Shown here in pieces: positions 1 through 7,769 of a stretch of 19,440 bases of DNA. The notes under the pieces are model-generated. The model was not told where the DNA came from. It saw only the letters and a program-made list of their open reading frames with translations, and did not search any database. Numbering within the stretch: the stretch's first letter is position 1; each line of letters begins with the position of its first letter. This DNA comes from Zygnema cylindricum (Eukaryota > Streptophyta > Zygnematophyceae > Zygnematales > Zygnemataceae), in NCBI GenBank assembly GCA_037447655.1, contig JBBHKE010001375.1, positions 1-19,440 of the forward strand, read 5' to 3'. Made by a program: the position numbers and the translations under genes.

Positions 1-290
1 ATAGGTAGGTTTATTTGCTAAAAGGAGTATGTCGAAACCAGGATTTGATCTTGGTACCTGCCGATCATTAAAAAGCTGGTAGCCGCTAACCTTAACCGTT
101 ATGTTTAGAAGTTAGGATACATACTATTGGGTTTGATATTAATTTAAATGTGTATACATGGAAAATTCATTTAATGGCGGATGTTTATGGTTACATAGAT
201 CTAGTTATGTAAACGTACGGATTTTGGTATGGATAAAAATGTTGAAATTTAAGTATTTTCTAGGTCTAGAGATTGTAAAATAAAAAGGCA
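1..290 (+). repeat. Truncated LTR-like copy A0
   Basis: This stretch aligns by eye with the 5' part of copies A1 (from about 438) and C (- strand, 4903 downward). All three share a tRNA-like block followed by a segment containing GGTTTGA-ATAT (A0, A1) or GGGTACGATATT (C). The homology fades after about 240, and nothing matching the central or 3' LTR follows, so I read it as a 5' LTR remnant whose start may lie before the window. No coding capacity. From 240 to 381 I see only AT-rich sequence with no recognisable feature. Confidence 0.5.
37..114 (-). repeat. tRNA-like block, copy 1
   Basis: Read on the - strand, this block holds GGTTAGCGGCTACCAGC, then AATGATCGGCAGGT, then a B-box-like GATCAAATCC. 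Copy 3 (4820-4903 +) aligns base by base over about 60 positions, and copy 2 lies at 438-510. The A-box-like and B-box-like order resembles the head of a tRNA-derived SINE, but no cloverleaf can be drawn. In all three cases it lies antisense near the 5' end of the same LTR family, so it may be part of the LTR. Confidence 0.45.
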
Positions 291-437
291 AAAAGGGGAC
301 AATGACAACCTACCTCTAACTCTTCACTCAAGTCCCCACACTTGTCGCAGTCACTGAAGACTTGAAGAGGAGTTTGATCAATGGCTGCCTAGGCTGTCCA
401 AAGTGGACTGGAAGGCAATTCTTAATAGAGTTATCTG

Positions 438-510
438 AACCAGGATTTGTCCTGATCCTGCCATCTCAACTAAAGTTCGCTTTAACAACCGTCATCAGTG
501 CTAAATCAAT
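438..510 (-). repeat. tRNA-like block, copy 2
   Basis: It begins with ACCAGGATTTG, as copy 1 does, keeps CCTGCC, and is followed by the same TAGGTTTGA-like segment. It is the most diverged of the three copies. Its distance to the next conserved LTR block (about 110-130 bp) is close to that in copy C, which argues that it belongs to the LTR and is not a separate insertion. Confidence 0.4.
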
Positions 511-1009
511 AGGTTTGACATATATTTAATTTTACGTAGTCTAGTTCGTCCGCGAAATAGATACGTATGCATAGATCAGTTTTGTATAGTACAAAGTCGA
601 TTTAATGATGTATAAATGGAACCGCGCATTTGTTTCGAAGCCAAAACAAATATCGCATGTATATTTTCAACACTACAATTGTATCCGGTTTGTCGGACCA
701 CGATAGGCACAGCGATCACGGATTATGTACTTTTGGTGTTTTTCAGTCATCGCCACGTCATATGACACATGGCGCGACAATGTTGGATTGCGGCGACTCC
801 AAAGATTGCGGTAACAAATCCGGCTATGACACGTGTCGACATTTTGGCCATGTTGTACAATGGCCGTACAGAAAGTACACCGACACCTGTACTTTTCTGT
901 ACCACACACTAATTTGATTGGTGCCGTACTTCAGTAGATAGAGTTTAAGTGAGGGAATAGGACTTAGAAAATTTTGGGTAAGTAGTTGTCTCTCCCAGAG
1001 AGCACCTTG

Positions 1010-1015
1010 TATAAA
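1010..1015 (+). promoter_or_regulatory. TATA box of LTR A1
   Basis: TATAAA follows a conserved AGAGAGCacctt/AGAGAGCttg block. The same arrangement is found in C (TATAAA, - strand, 4317-4312). Copy B has a decayed version (TGTACAAAA). Conservation in two copies supports this as the U3/R promoter of the family. Confidence 0.5.
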
Positions 1016-1390
1016 TGACAAACTTTGGCCAGCCATAACTATCAATTTACTTGACCATTTTCAGTGATTCTCTTTGCTGCGGACTCAGGGGAGTCCAGGC
1101 TACACAAGGGTGTAGTCGGTCAAAGTTTTTGTCTGCCAGGGTGGCAGTATTTCTAAGGGAAAGTCAAAGTGGGTGAATGTGTCCAAATCTCATATTCTAA
1201 CTTTGCATTCTGTGGTGGAACTGACCACACAAAAAGTGTTATTTCACAGGGGTGAATCTATATTTGGGTTCTGATTGTCAAGGGGTCAGTCATTTCGGTT
1301 TACATCAACTTGGAGTCGGTACTATCTAGATAAGCTTCTTTAGGATCTGCTTACTCTGAGGGCCAATGGAGGTCTTAGAGTTTCAAAAAA

Positions 1391-2035
1391 CAAGTACCGC
1401 GCATTTTGTTTCTTTTAAGAAACAAATACCGCACAAGCATTTATGACGGCTACGATTGAAATTTGCATTCCATGGGACTGCGGAAAAGAAAGCCGAGATC
1501 GCGGAAGAGATTCTCGGCGGTTTTTGGTCATCGCTTCATCGGATGACACGTGGCACGATTATGTTGGATCGCGGCATCTTCGGGAATTACGGGACCGAAT
1601 CCGGATATGACATATGTCGATATTTAGGCCATGTCGTACAATATCCGTAAATAAAGTACACCGACGGTTGTACTTTTGTGTACAACAGTGTAATATGATT
1701 GGTGCCGTACACTAATAGATAGAGTTTTAGAGAGAGATAGGACTTAGAAAAATTGGTAGATAGGACCCTCTCTCCAGAGAGCTTCTGTACAAAAGGTCAA
1801 CTTTGACCCTCGATAACTTAATGCTCAAGTGAGCAAATTCATAGATTCTTTTTGCTATCAACTCAAGGGAGTCTTGCCTTCACAAGGACGAAGGTGGTCA
1901 GAGTTTTTGTTTGCCAAGGTGGCAGTTATTCGTGCTGAAAGCCAAAGGGGTCAAGGTTATCCTAATGGCTTGTGTGAGCTGCTTACTTTGAGGTCCTATG
2001 GAGGTCTTAGAGTTGCATCACATCCATTGGAACAA
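1391..2035 (+). repeat. LTR-like copy B (5' truncated)
   Basis: It starts abruptly at the ACCGCGCATTTTGTTT block and follows A1 throughout: GACACGTGG, GGCCATGTCGTACAATA, AAAGTACACCGACGG, TAGATAGAGTTTTAG, GGACTTAGAAA, TCTCTCCAGAGAGC, GGCAGTTATTC, and ATGGAGGTCTTAGAGTTGCA near 1998. It lacks the first 230 bp or so present in A1, including the tRNA-like block. Homology stops at about 2016-2035, beyond which D's 3' LTR begins. No terminal CAACA or target duplication is visible, so insertion borders are not defined. The 142-codon ORF over 1829-2257 crosses this border and is chance. Confidence 0.6.
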
Positions 2036-2342
2036 ATTCAATCGACGATGGTACCGTCGAACCGTACCATATATTTCCGGAATACCCGGTTCAAATTTCG
2101 TTCGTCCGATCTTGTGAATCCAATAGTCAACTGCGTGACGCATGTGGCTGACTCTCGGCGCCACTCCGTAAAACCTGCATACGTTCTCTTGACGACATGT
2201 GTCTTTGTAAAAGTACAATATACTCTATTGTATTTTTGCTATTATAACACTAATTAACGAAAGTATTACAACAGACTACTTAGAAAATATTCTAAGTTAT
2301 TTTAGCCCTATCTACTGAAATAAAGATTTCTAAATTACAACA
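2036..2342 (-). repeat. 3' LTR of element D (U3 remnant)
   Basis: On the - strand the sequence after the polypurine tract begins TGTTG, the same LTR tip as the two younger elements. It carries CAGTAGATAG and ACTTAGAATATTTT (about 2318-2275), also found in A1, B and C, so D's LTR is related to that family. Only about 300 bp remain before copy B starts; the rest of the LTR is missing here. Confidence 0.6.
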
Positions 2343-2357
2343 CCCCCCTAAATCTTT
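2343..2357 (-). other. Polypurine tract of element D
   Basis: On the - strand AAAGATTTAGGGGGG sits directly against the LTR tip TGTTG, 9 bases after the RNase H stop codon (2368-2366). It aligns with the outer element's AAAGCTTTAGGGGAG. It is the plus-strand DNA primer site in reverse transcription. Confidence 0.85.
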
Positions 2358-2365
2358 AGACTGAG

Positions 2366-4068
2366 TTACTCACTTAGTCCAATAGAATCTATGCAAAACT
2401 GTAACTTAGGAGCAAAAAGGGCTTTTGTTAACATGTCAGCCACCATCTTCTCGTCAGGTAAATAACAAAATTGAAGGACTTATGCAAGTACTTTTTTTTT
2501 AACAAAGTGAAGTCTAACATCCATGTGTTTGCTCTTAAAGTGATGGCTAGGGTTAGAGGCAATTGGAACGGCTGCCTGGTTGTCACACCAGATAGCTTGA
2601 GGACCTGTTTGCATATACCCAAGATCATGTAAAATAAAATTTACCCATAGGAGCTCATTGAGGGCGGAAGCTGCAGCCATATGTTCTGACTCCATTGTGG
2701 ATTGAGCTGTAACCTTTTGTAATTTGCTACTCCAGCAGCAAGTTCCATCTCAAATATTCAGAACAAAGCTGGTTATAGATTTGCGCCTTGGCATGTCTTC
2801 ATAGCTAGCATCGCTCCACGTTTGTATTTTCACCTCTCCTCCTCCGAGTGCAAGCTTAAGATTTCGAGTACCTGCAAGATATCTCAACACCCTTTTTGCT
2901 GCTTCCCAATCTGCCTTTTTAGGATTTTGCATACTTCAACTCAAGGCTCCCACATTTCTTGCAATGTCGGGTCCGGTACAATTCATAAAATATAAGACTT
3001 CCAACTACCTGTCTATATGGCTTTGAAGCTATAAACTCTTCCTCCCCTGTCTCAAGACTCTCACAAACCATTATGCAAGAGTCTGACTCAATTCCTTCCA
3101 ATTTCAGCCTAAATTCCATGGGATTTACAGATCCTTTCACATCTTTCATTTAAATTTTTTCCAGCATGTTACCTATTGCTTCTTTTTGAGTCAACATAAT
3201 CAACCTTTTGTTTTTGTCTCTTTCTACCTGTATACCTAAGATATACTTGGCCTCTCCGAGGTCCTACATTTCAAACCTAGACCTTAAAGCCGCTTTAATG
3301 CGGTTTATTTGATCCATTAACTTACTTATTAATATTAGATCATCCACTTTAGGACAATGTAAATTATCCCATCCTCCCCTTGTAGAACATATTTAAAATG
3401 ATCTCAGCTAATTCTTTTAACACCTAGCCCAGTCAAAAACTCATCTAACTTCAAATTCCATTGTCTGTGGCTTCTTTCAGCCCATACAAAGACTTCATCA
3501 GTTTACACACCAATTCCTCTTTTCTTTTTTTTACATACCTATCAGGCTGTTTCATGTAGATGGTCTCTTCCAACCCTCCAAGCTAGAAAGCAGTTTTGAC
3601 ATCCATTTGCTGTATTTCCATATTTTCCATAGCTGCCTGACTTAGCAAAAATCTGAGAGTAGGAAATCTAACAACTGAAGAGAAGGTTTCTTCAAAATCA
3701 ATACATTTTTTTGATTTTACCCCTTGGTAACTAGTCATGCCTTATACCTTTCAATGGTGTTGTCCGAGTTGAACTTCACCTTGAATACCCATTTGCTTCA
3801 GATGGCTTTTTTGCCCGGAGGAAGATCCACCGGCTCCCACGTTTGTGCCTCCATAATAGATTTCATTTCATCATTTGCCGCATCAATCCAGTGATTTCTC
3901 TCGGGTGATGAAAAGGCCTCTTGAATTGTTAGAGGCTCCTTTGTAGCTGCAGAAAAAGCGAAGTGAGAGCTTATTTGCAGACGGCTGCTAGATCTCTTTC
4001 CCCCCAGAAATTCTAAGGCGTAAATCGTTAGCAACCTCTTATTTGATTGCATAGGCTGATCTGCGACC
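2366..4068 (-). pseudogene. RT and RNase H domains of element D
   Basis: This is the 3' half of a copia polyprotein, broken by several frameshifts and stops. In order on the - strand: RT start with [22 protein letters not shown] and DLPPGKKAI (about 3930-3801); QMDVKTAF (about 3609-3586); the RT active site as VDDL (about 3346-3335; YVDD or YIDD is usual); YRQVVGSLI (about 3030); WSDASY followed by RRKSITSFV (about 2820-2765); ESEHMAAASALNELLW and WCDNQAA...NPSHHF.SKHMDVRLHFV (2695-2490), the RNase H signature; then DMLTKALF before the stop. The family copies element RNA into DNA in virus-like particles. It is clearly dead. The upstream boundary at 4068 is where solo LTR C is inserted. Confidence 0.9.
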
Positions 4069-4116
4069 TGTTGTGGACGAGACGGTGTAAGCCTTTTGCA
4101 ATTCTGTGTCCTCCAT
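4069..4116 (-). other. gag start codon inside LTR C
   Basis: On the - strand an ATG at 4116 opens 16 codons (MEDTELQKAYTVSSTT) that run without a stop exactly to the LTR's terminal CAACA. The A1 and B copies have ATGGAGGTCTTAGAGTT at the matching place. The outer element, inner element and D have the same arrangement, so this is most likely the first part of this family's Gag, left behind in the solo LTR. It is short, so coding use is inferred from the parallel. Confidence 0.45.
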
Positions 4117-4311
4117 TAGACCACACAATACAAGAAGCCTCTAGATACTTTTCACTAACCCACCTCAAGCCACAACCACTGCTGCCCAAGAAGGCAAATT
4201 GATTGTTTGACCGCACCCCTGTGCAGCGTGGACTCCCTTAAGTCTGTAGGAAAAATAATCACTGAAAACGGCCAACCAGCCGATAAGTAATCAATCGGCA
4301 AAAATGCCAAG

Positions 4312-4317
4312 TTTATA
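4312..4317 (-). promoter_or_regulatory. TATA box of LTR C
   Basis: TATAAA on the - strand, just after GAGAGAGCTTG, in the same position as in copy A1. The gag start at 4116 lies about 196 bp downstream. Confidence 0.5.
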
Positions 4318-4819
4318 CAAGCTCTCTGAGAGAGAGAGGTGCTATCTACCAAAAACCCCTAAGTTCCAAACCCTCTCTCATAACCCCTATCTACTCAAGT
4401 ACGCTCCAATCACGAGACTGAAAAGTACCAAAAAAGCATAGTGGCCGATGTACTTTTTGTATAGCCACTGTACGAGAAGGTCATGGAGTGGACGCGTGTC
4501 GCCATCTGAGTCGTCCTTATGTCGTTCGAGATCCCGCTGCTTAATTCAATCCTACCACGTATCGCTAGGTCACGCCACGTCACACAACGTTAGAAAACCG
4601 CCAAAATGACCATTTTGAGACCTCGGTGACGATTAGCGCTGTCGAATAGAGACCGACATTTAATTTACGCCGTCAAAATAAATGTCTGATTCATTTGTTT
4701 TGTGCGGCGGATTGTACGCACTGAATCTGATGTGTTCTATGTTTCCTATTTCGTAGTTACCTTAATAGGATTAATGTTCTACTCAATATTTAAATATCGT
4801 ACCCCATGTACTGCAACGA

Positions 4820-4903
4820 ACTTCTACGACAGACCGGTTAGAGCTGACAGCTACACAATGCTCTGCTGGTCAGAGGTTCGAGTCATGCCAGACTCAACCT
4901 TTT
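4820..4903 (+). repeat. tRNA-like block, copy 3
   Basis: It contains ACTTCTACGACAGACCGGTTAGAGC, which matches an A-box region apart from three bases, then GACAGCTACACAATGCTCTGC and the B-box GGTTCGAGTC (4875-4884). The spacing between boxes is slightly long for a tRNA, and the D, anticodon and T stems do not pair, so this is not a working tRNA gene. It matches copy 1 over its whole length. It lies antisense in the U3 of LTR C. Confidence 0.45.
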
Positions 4904-4947
4904 GTTGAGAGTGACTTAGGTCACTCTTAAGTCCTGTCTATGGAGCT

Positions 4948-4952
4948 GAGGC
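4948..4952. repeat. Target duplication of outer element, left
   Basis: GAGGC directly before the LTR tip TGTTG. The identical pentamer follows the terminal CAACA at 15687-15691. Five bases is the usual copia duplication. Confidence 0.9.
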
Positions 4953-5039
4953 TGTTGTTTTTGGAAAGCTTTAAGTCTCAGCAAATTTATTCGACGGCGA
5001 AAAAATAGATCTATAGGGACACGTGTCGTCACTTGAAGC

Positions 5040-5275
5040 ACAATGCAAGTTTTTGAATGGTACCGACAACGCAGCTGCGACACAAATGGAACAAGCGCAG
5101 ATGCGTTTATTTTTGATATGGTTTGTACGGACGAACGCAGCCTGCGACACAACGTGATTAACGCAACTGTAGATATTTTGGTATAAGACAACGCACTTGC
5201 TACGTAACAAGACAAACGCAGCTACGACAATTTTTGGTATGGGACAGCGTAGCTGCTACGAAGTTGCAGATATTT
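5040..5275 (+). repeat. Degenerate U3 repeat array (GCAGCTGCG core)
   Basis: About seven imperfect units, spaced some 22 to 45 bp, each with an ACGCAGCTGCGAC-like core, often followed by TTTTTGGTATGGGACA or TTTTTGATATGG. It is repeated in the 3' LTR (14829-15070). Similar cores (AACGCAGTTGCGGC, GCGCAGCTGCGG) occur in the inner LTRs at 7020-7115 and 10605-10690. The palindromic CAGCTG core is an E-box-like site, so an enhancer role is possible; this is inference. Confidence 0.55.
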
Positions 5276-5801
5276 GAATGTGATCAGGAATGAGATTGCC
5301 CTGCTACGATTGATATGAATCAAGTCAACGGACGAGATTCATAAGAGAATAATTAAGTGACTCAACAGCCGGATGGACGTACTCAGACAATTGTCACTAA
5401 GCCAGGCGACAAGTATTTGAACAAATCACCTGTATAGGATTCTCAGTAATATTGATTGTACAGTGATAGATTAGTTTTAGCGTGATTAGGAGCACTTAGA
5501 CCTTAGTGGCAGTTTAGTTCTTTTGGACGTGTCTTTTAGGAACACTTGTATTGGTGGTACAACACTATGTACTAGGACAACAGAGTGAAGAGTATAAGAC
5601 TTAGGACGTAGAACATTTTATGTATCCAGACTTCTAGATTGTGTAATCCGCACACTGTTTTAGGGAAACTTCAGAGTTGCATATCTTGGTGTATGTTTGA
5701 TCAATTGAGCTGAAACTTTGGGAGTTGTCACTCTTTGTAATATTCTATACTGTGGTATAGTTTGAAGAGTTTTGGTTAATTGAATTAGATTTGGTGAGCT
5801 G

Positions 5802-5808
5802 TATAAAA
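5802..5808 (+). promoter_or_regulatory. Possible TATA box of outer LTR
   Basis: TATAAAA lies 45 bp before the gag ATG (5853), which would give a very short leader. The 3' LTR has GTAGAAAAC here, so it is not conserved. Another candidate is GAGTATAAGAC near 5589, present in both LTRs. I cannot decide between them. Confidence 0.25.
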
Positions 5809-5911
5809 CTGTTGTTTGATAGGATACTTGATAAGCTTATGTGAGTGAGATTATGTCTACTTCCACTACTACTGCTGACGCTCCACCTGCTCTAGTGGTT
5901 GTAAAAAACCA

Positions 5912-5922
5912 GGTTATGGGCC
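5912..5922 (+). other. Primer-binding site, outer element
   Basis: GGTTATGGGCC directly follows the 5' LTR. It is complementary to GGCCCATAACC of the initiator methionine tRNA anticodon arm, not to the tRNA 3' end. The inner element has the same site in longer form. It lies inside the gag reading frame. Confidence 0.8.
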
Positions 5923-6791
5923 TGTCATCAAGATTTCCTATTTTCTCAGGAGAATAATACGCGTATTGGGCGGATTTGGTGGAAACACATTTCAAAAATA
6001 TTAATCTTTTGGATATTTTAAATGGTTCACTGGCCGAATCAGATCTGTCTTAGTCAAAGAAAAATTTGCAAGCTCGATCAATGAAGTTTTGTATTTCAGA
6101 AGAATTGGCTCTGTCACGGATAAAAATAAAAAAGGCGATCGATATCTGGAAATCTCTCAAGGATGATTTTGAAAAGGCTAATGTTCAGGAAGAACTATTT
6201 TTGGTTGGACGAATTTGGGACTACAAATACATGAGTGGCACAATGGCAAAATATTGTAATAAATTTCGAATACTAATAGATTCTCATGCTTGTGCAGGCG
6301 GATGTTTTCCTCAGTTTTAGCAGGTTGCTTTGCTAATGAGGGGTCTTCCTAATGCTATGAGAGCAGCGTCTGATAAGCTGAAACAAAAAGATAAAGCTAA
6401 CTGGAAACTACAGTTAGCTGTTAATTAGATATTGGAAGAGGAGGTAGATTCTAAAATTCTAAATGGTGAAAAACAAGTAGAGGCATTTCACATAGAATTT
6501 GACAAAAAATATCAGATTAATCAGCAGAGAAATCAGTTTACTCAAAATCAGAATCAGTTTAGACAGTTTAATCAAAGAGGAAATAGACAATCTTTCAATG
6601 CTTGTTTTTATTGCAATGAAAAAGGTTATGGATATAAGTTCTGTCCTAAGCTTAAAAAAGCTAATGAAACAGGTCTGTATAGGTCTAGATTGCAACATGG
6701 CCAATTTCATCAAGGCTTAACAGAATCTTCACAACGAGGAAATGCACTATTCTCAGTGGCGTCATCTCATCACGACGAGTCTCTTTCACTC

Positions 6792-6796
6792 TCTAA
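6792..6796. repeat. Target duplication of inner element, left
   Basis: TCTAA, repeated at 11342-11346 after the terminal CAACA. Removing one copy together with the element rejoins CTCTCTAACGAGGAG in the outer gag frame. Confidence 0.9.
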
Positions 6797-7769
6797 TGTT
6801 GTTTTGAAAAGTCAGTTTCGTGCGTACGAGACAGTTCGTGTGTACCTGCTAATTGGATTTAATATGGAGGTTTGAATAGATTCACGCATTGGGGGAGCGA
6901 ATTAATTGATATAATTAAAGTGACGTAAAAGACTGATCGAGTGGTGTGAACAAGCAATGACAGATAGACGGCGGATCGCGAAGCGATCCGATGTAAAATA
7001 AACGGAATGTTGAAATAGGCGCAGCCGGTACGAAGCAGCTGCGACGCAGTTACGTCAACGCAGTTGCGGCTGTTTTTATGATCCGTACGGACAGCGCAGT
7101 TAGCGCAGCTGCGGATAATATGAATAGGATAGATTTTAAGTAATGATGATTAAACGGTAGAGGTAGCTTAGTAGTTGCTTAGCGGTAGCTTGGTTTCTGA
7201 CATACGAAGAGTACGGTTTAAATATTCTGTACAGCAGAGGTTTGTCCTTTTGACTAATTAGGTTATTAGAGTAGATACAGTACGGCTGGTATGCCTCCGT
7301 ACTCTGAGTATAACTTGCACGACTTAGATTATTTTATGTATCGCAGTCAAGTTAATCAAAGTAATGGCAAACTGTTTTCTGCATCTTTGACCTATTGGTG
7401 TGATCACTCTGTTTGGTTTTTTCATCTGAAACTTTGTGGAGTTATTCTATGATATAGAATCTATATATGTATAAAGTTTCATTGTGTTCCAGTATCTCTG
7501 TAAGATTCTGTGAACAGTCTAAGTGGTTAGTTTGTGAAGCTGTCAGCTATTTTTGGGAAACTCTGGAGCTTATATCTTCTAGATGCCTTGGTGGATTTGT
7601 CTATAACTTTGTGAGTTTACAGTGTATATAGTAAACTGAACATTGGCGCAGTTTGAGGTGATGTTGTTTATTGAGGAGTTATCTCTGTTGTCTGAAACAC
7701 GGCTATTTTTGAGGTAGTCTGTGGGTGTTTCCTCGAGTAATCCATGGCTGAAATAGGCTATGGACAACA
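6797..7769 (+). repeat. 5' LTR of inner element
   Basis: It begins TGTTGTTTTGAAAAGTCAG and ends TATGGACAACA. The tip contains two near-copies, CAGTTTCGTGCGTAC and CAGTTCGTGTGTAC, about 20 bp apart. A 34-bp block (6972-7005) is absent from the 3' LTR. The gag ATG is at 7744, 26 nt before the end. Confidence 0.95.
6972..6990. repeat. Hairpin in a 34-bp LTR indel
   Basis: CGGATCGC-GAA-GCGATCCG is a perfect 8-bp stem with a 3-nt loop. It lies in the 34-bp block missing from the 3' LTR, which is bounded by ACGG direct repeats, consistent with slippage deletion in the 3' LTR or insertion in the 5' LTR. Confidence 0.7.

Larger units (their letters stand above)
382..1390 (+). repeat. LTR-like copy A1 (3' truncated)
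   Basis: This long copy is related to C and B. Shared blocks in order are: a GCCTxGGCT start; the tRNA-like block (438-510); ACCGCGCATTTGTTT (about 620); a region around GACACGTGTCGAC; AGTAGATAG followed by ACTTAGAA; TCTCCCAGAGAGC next to a TATAAA; and a 3' part with GGGTGGCAG and ATGGAGGTCTTAGAGTT. C ends in CAACA after the last block, but A1 breaks off at about 1385, directly against the middle of copy B. This looks like LTR-LTR recombination or truncation. ORFs over it (for example 630-917) match nothing and are not genes. Confidence 0.6.
4069..4952 (-). mobile_element. Solo LTR C, inserted in element D
   Basis: An LTR of the A/B family on the - strand. Its 3' end is CAACA (4073-4069), directly against D's RT region. 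Its 5' end is probably TGTTTGCC at 15696, on the far side of the outer element, giving about 889 bp, close to the 941-973 bp LTRs here. Neither side has internal element sequence, so it is a solo LTR. The flanking pentamers read AGCCA and GGTCG on the - strand; they differ at three positions, all transitions, so a decayed target duplication is possible but not proven. It holds a TATAAA, an AG-rich AGAGAGAGA run, the tRNA-like block near its start, and a start codon near its 3' end. Confidence 0.65.
4953..5911 (+). repeat. 5' LTR of outer element
   Basis: 959 bp, TGTTG...AACCA, where the end has decayed from the CAACA seen in the 3' LTR. It aligns with 14729-15686 throughout. Differences are frequent in the U3 repeat region (roughly one in ten by hand) and rare in the CAACGGACGAGATTCATAAG part onward. 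It contains the gag start codon at 5853. Confidence 0.95.
5853..6796 (+). pseudogene. gag of outer element, starting in the LTR
   Basis: Gag builds the virus-like particle and binds the RNA. The frame starts at ATG 5853 in the LTR (MSTSTTTADAPPALVVV), crosses the primer-binding site as Q-V-M-G, and continues PIFSGE, YAYWADLVE, LNGSLAES and DLS, matching D's Gag (FNGQKYAYWE, LDGSLAET). Mid-part: LSRIKIKKAIDIWKSL, YMSGTMAKYCN and LLMRGLP, typical copia Gag. The knuckle CFYCNEKGYGYKFC has lost its histidine (Y for H). Stops at 5955 (TAA), 6051 (TAG for W), 6318 (TAG for Q) and 6426 (TAG) interrupt it. The inner element enters at 6797 after SLSLS; the frame resumes at 11342 with SNEEDDDLFAMAAAM, where D has FNEQKEAELFAMAAAM. 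Confidence 0.9.

Noticed and set aside
630-917. 95-codon ORF, + strand, in LTR A1
   Set aside because: Not kept in the aligned copy B, where the frame is broken; LTR sequence.
1829-2257. 142-codon ORF, + strand
   Set aside because: It crosses the border between LTR copy B and D's 3' LTR and has no recognisable protein features.
4825-4890. Possible tRNA gene with a GGTTCGAGTC B box
   Set aside because: D, anticodon and T stems do not pair and box spacing is too long; diverged copies occur in related LTRs, so it is a repeat block, not a tRNA gene.
4916-5215. 99-codon ORF, - strand, in the outer 5' LTR
   Set aside because: Antisense in the U3 repeat array; the matching 3' LTR frame is shorter, with no family resemblance.
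5040-5275. CRISPR-like repeat array
   Set aside because: Units are degenerate and irregularly spaced, lie in a eukaryotic LTR, and are copied in the 3' LTR.
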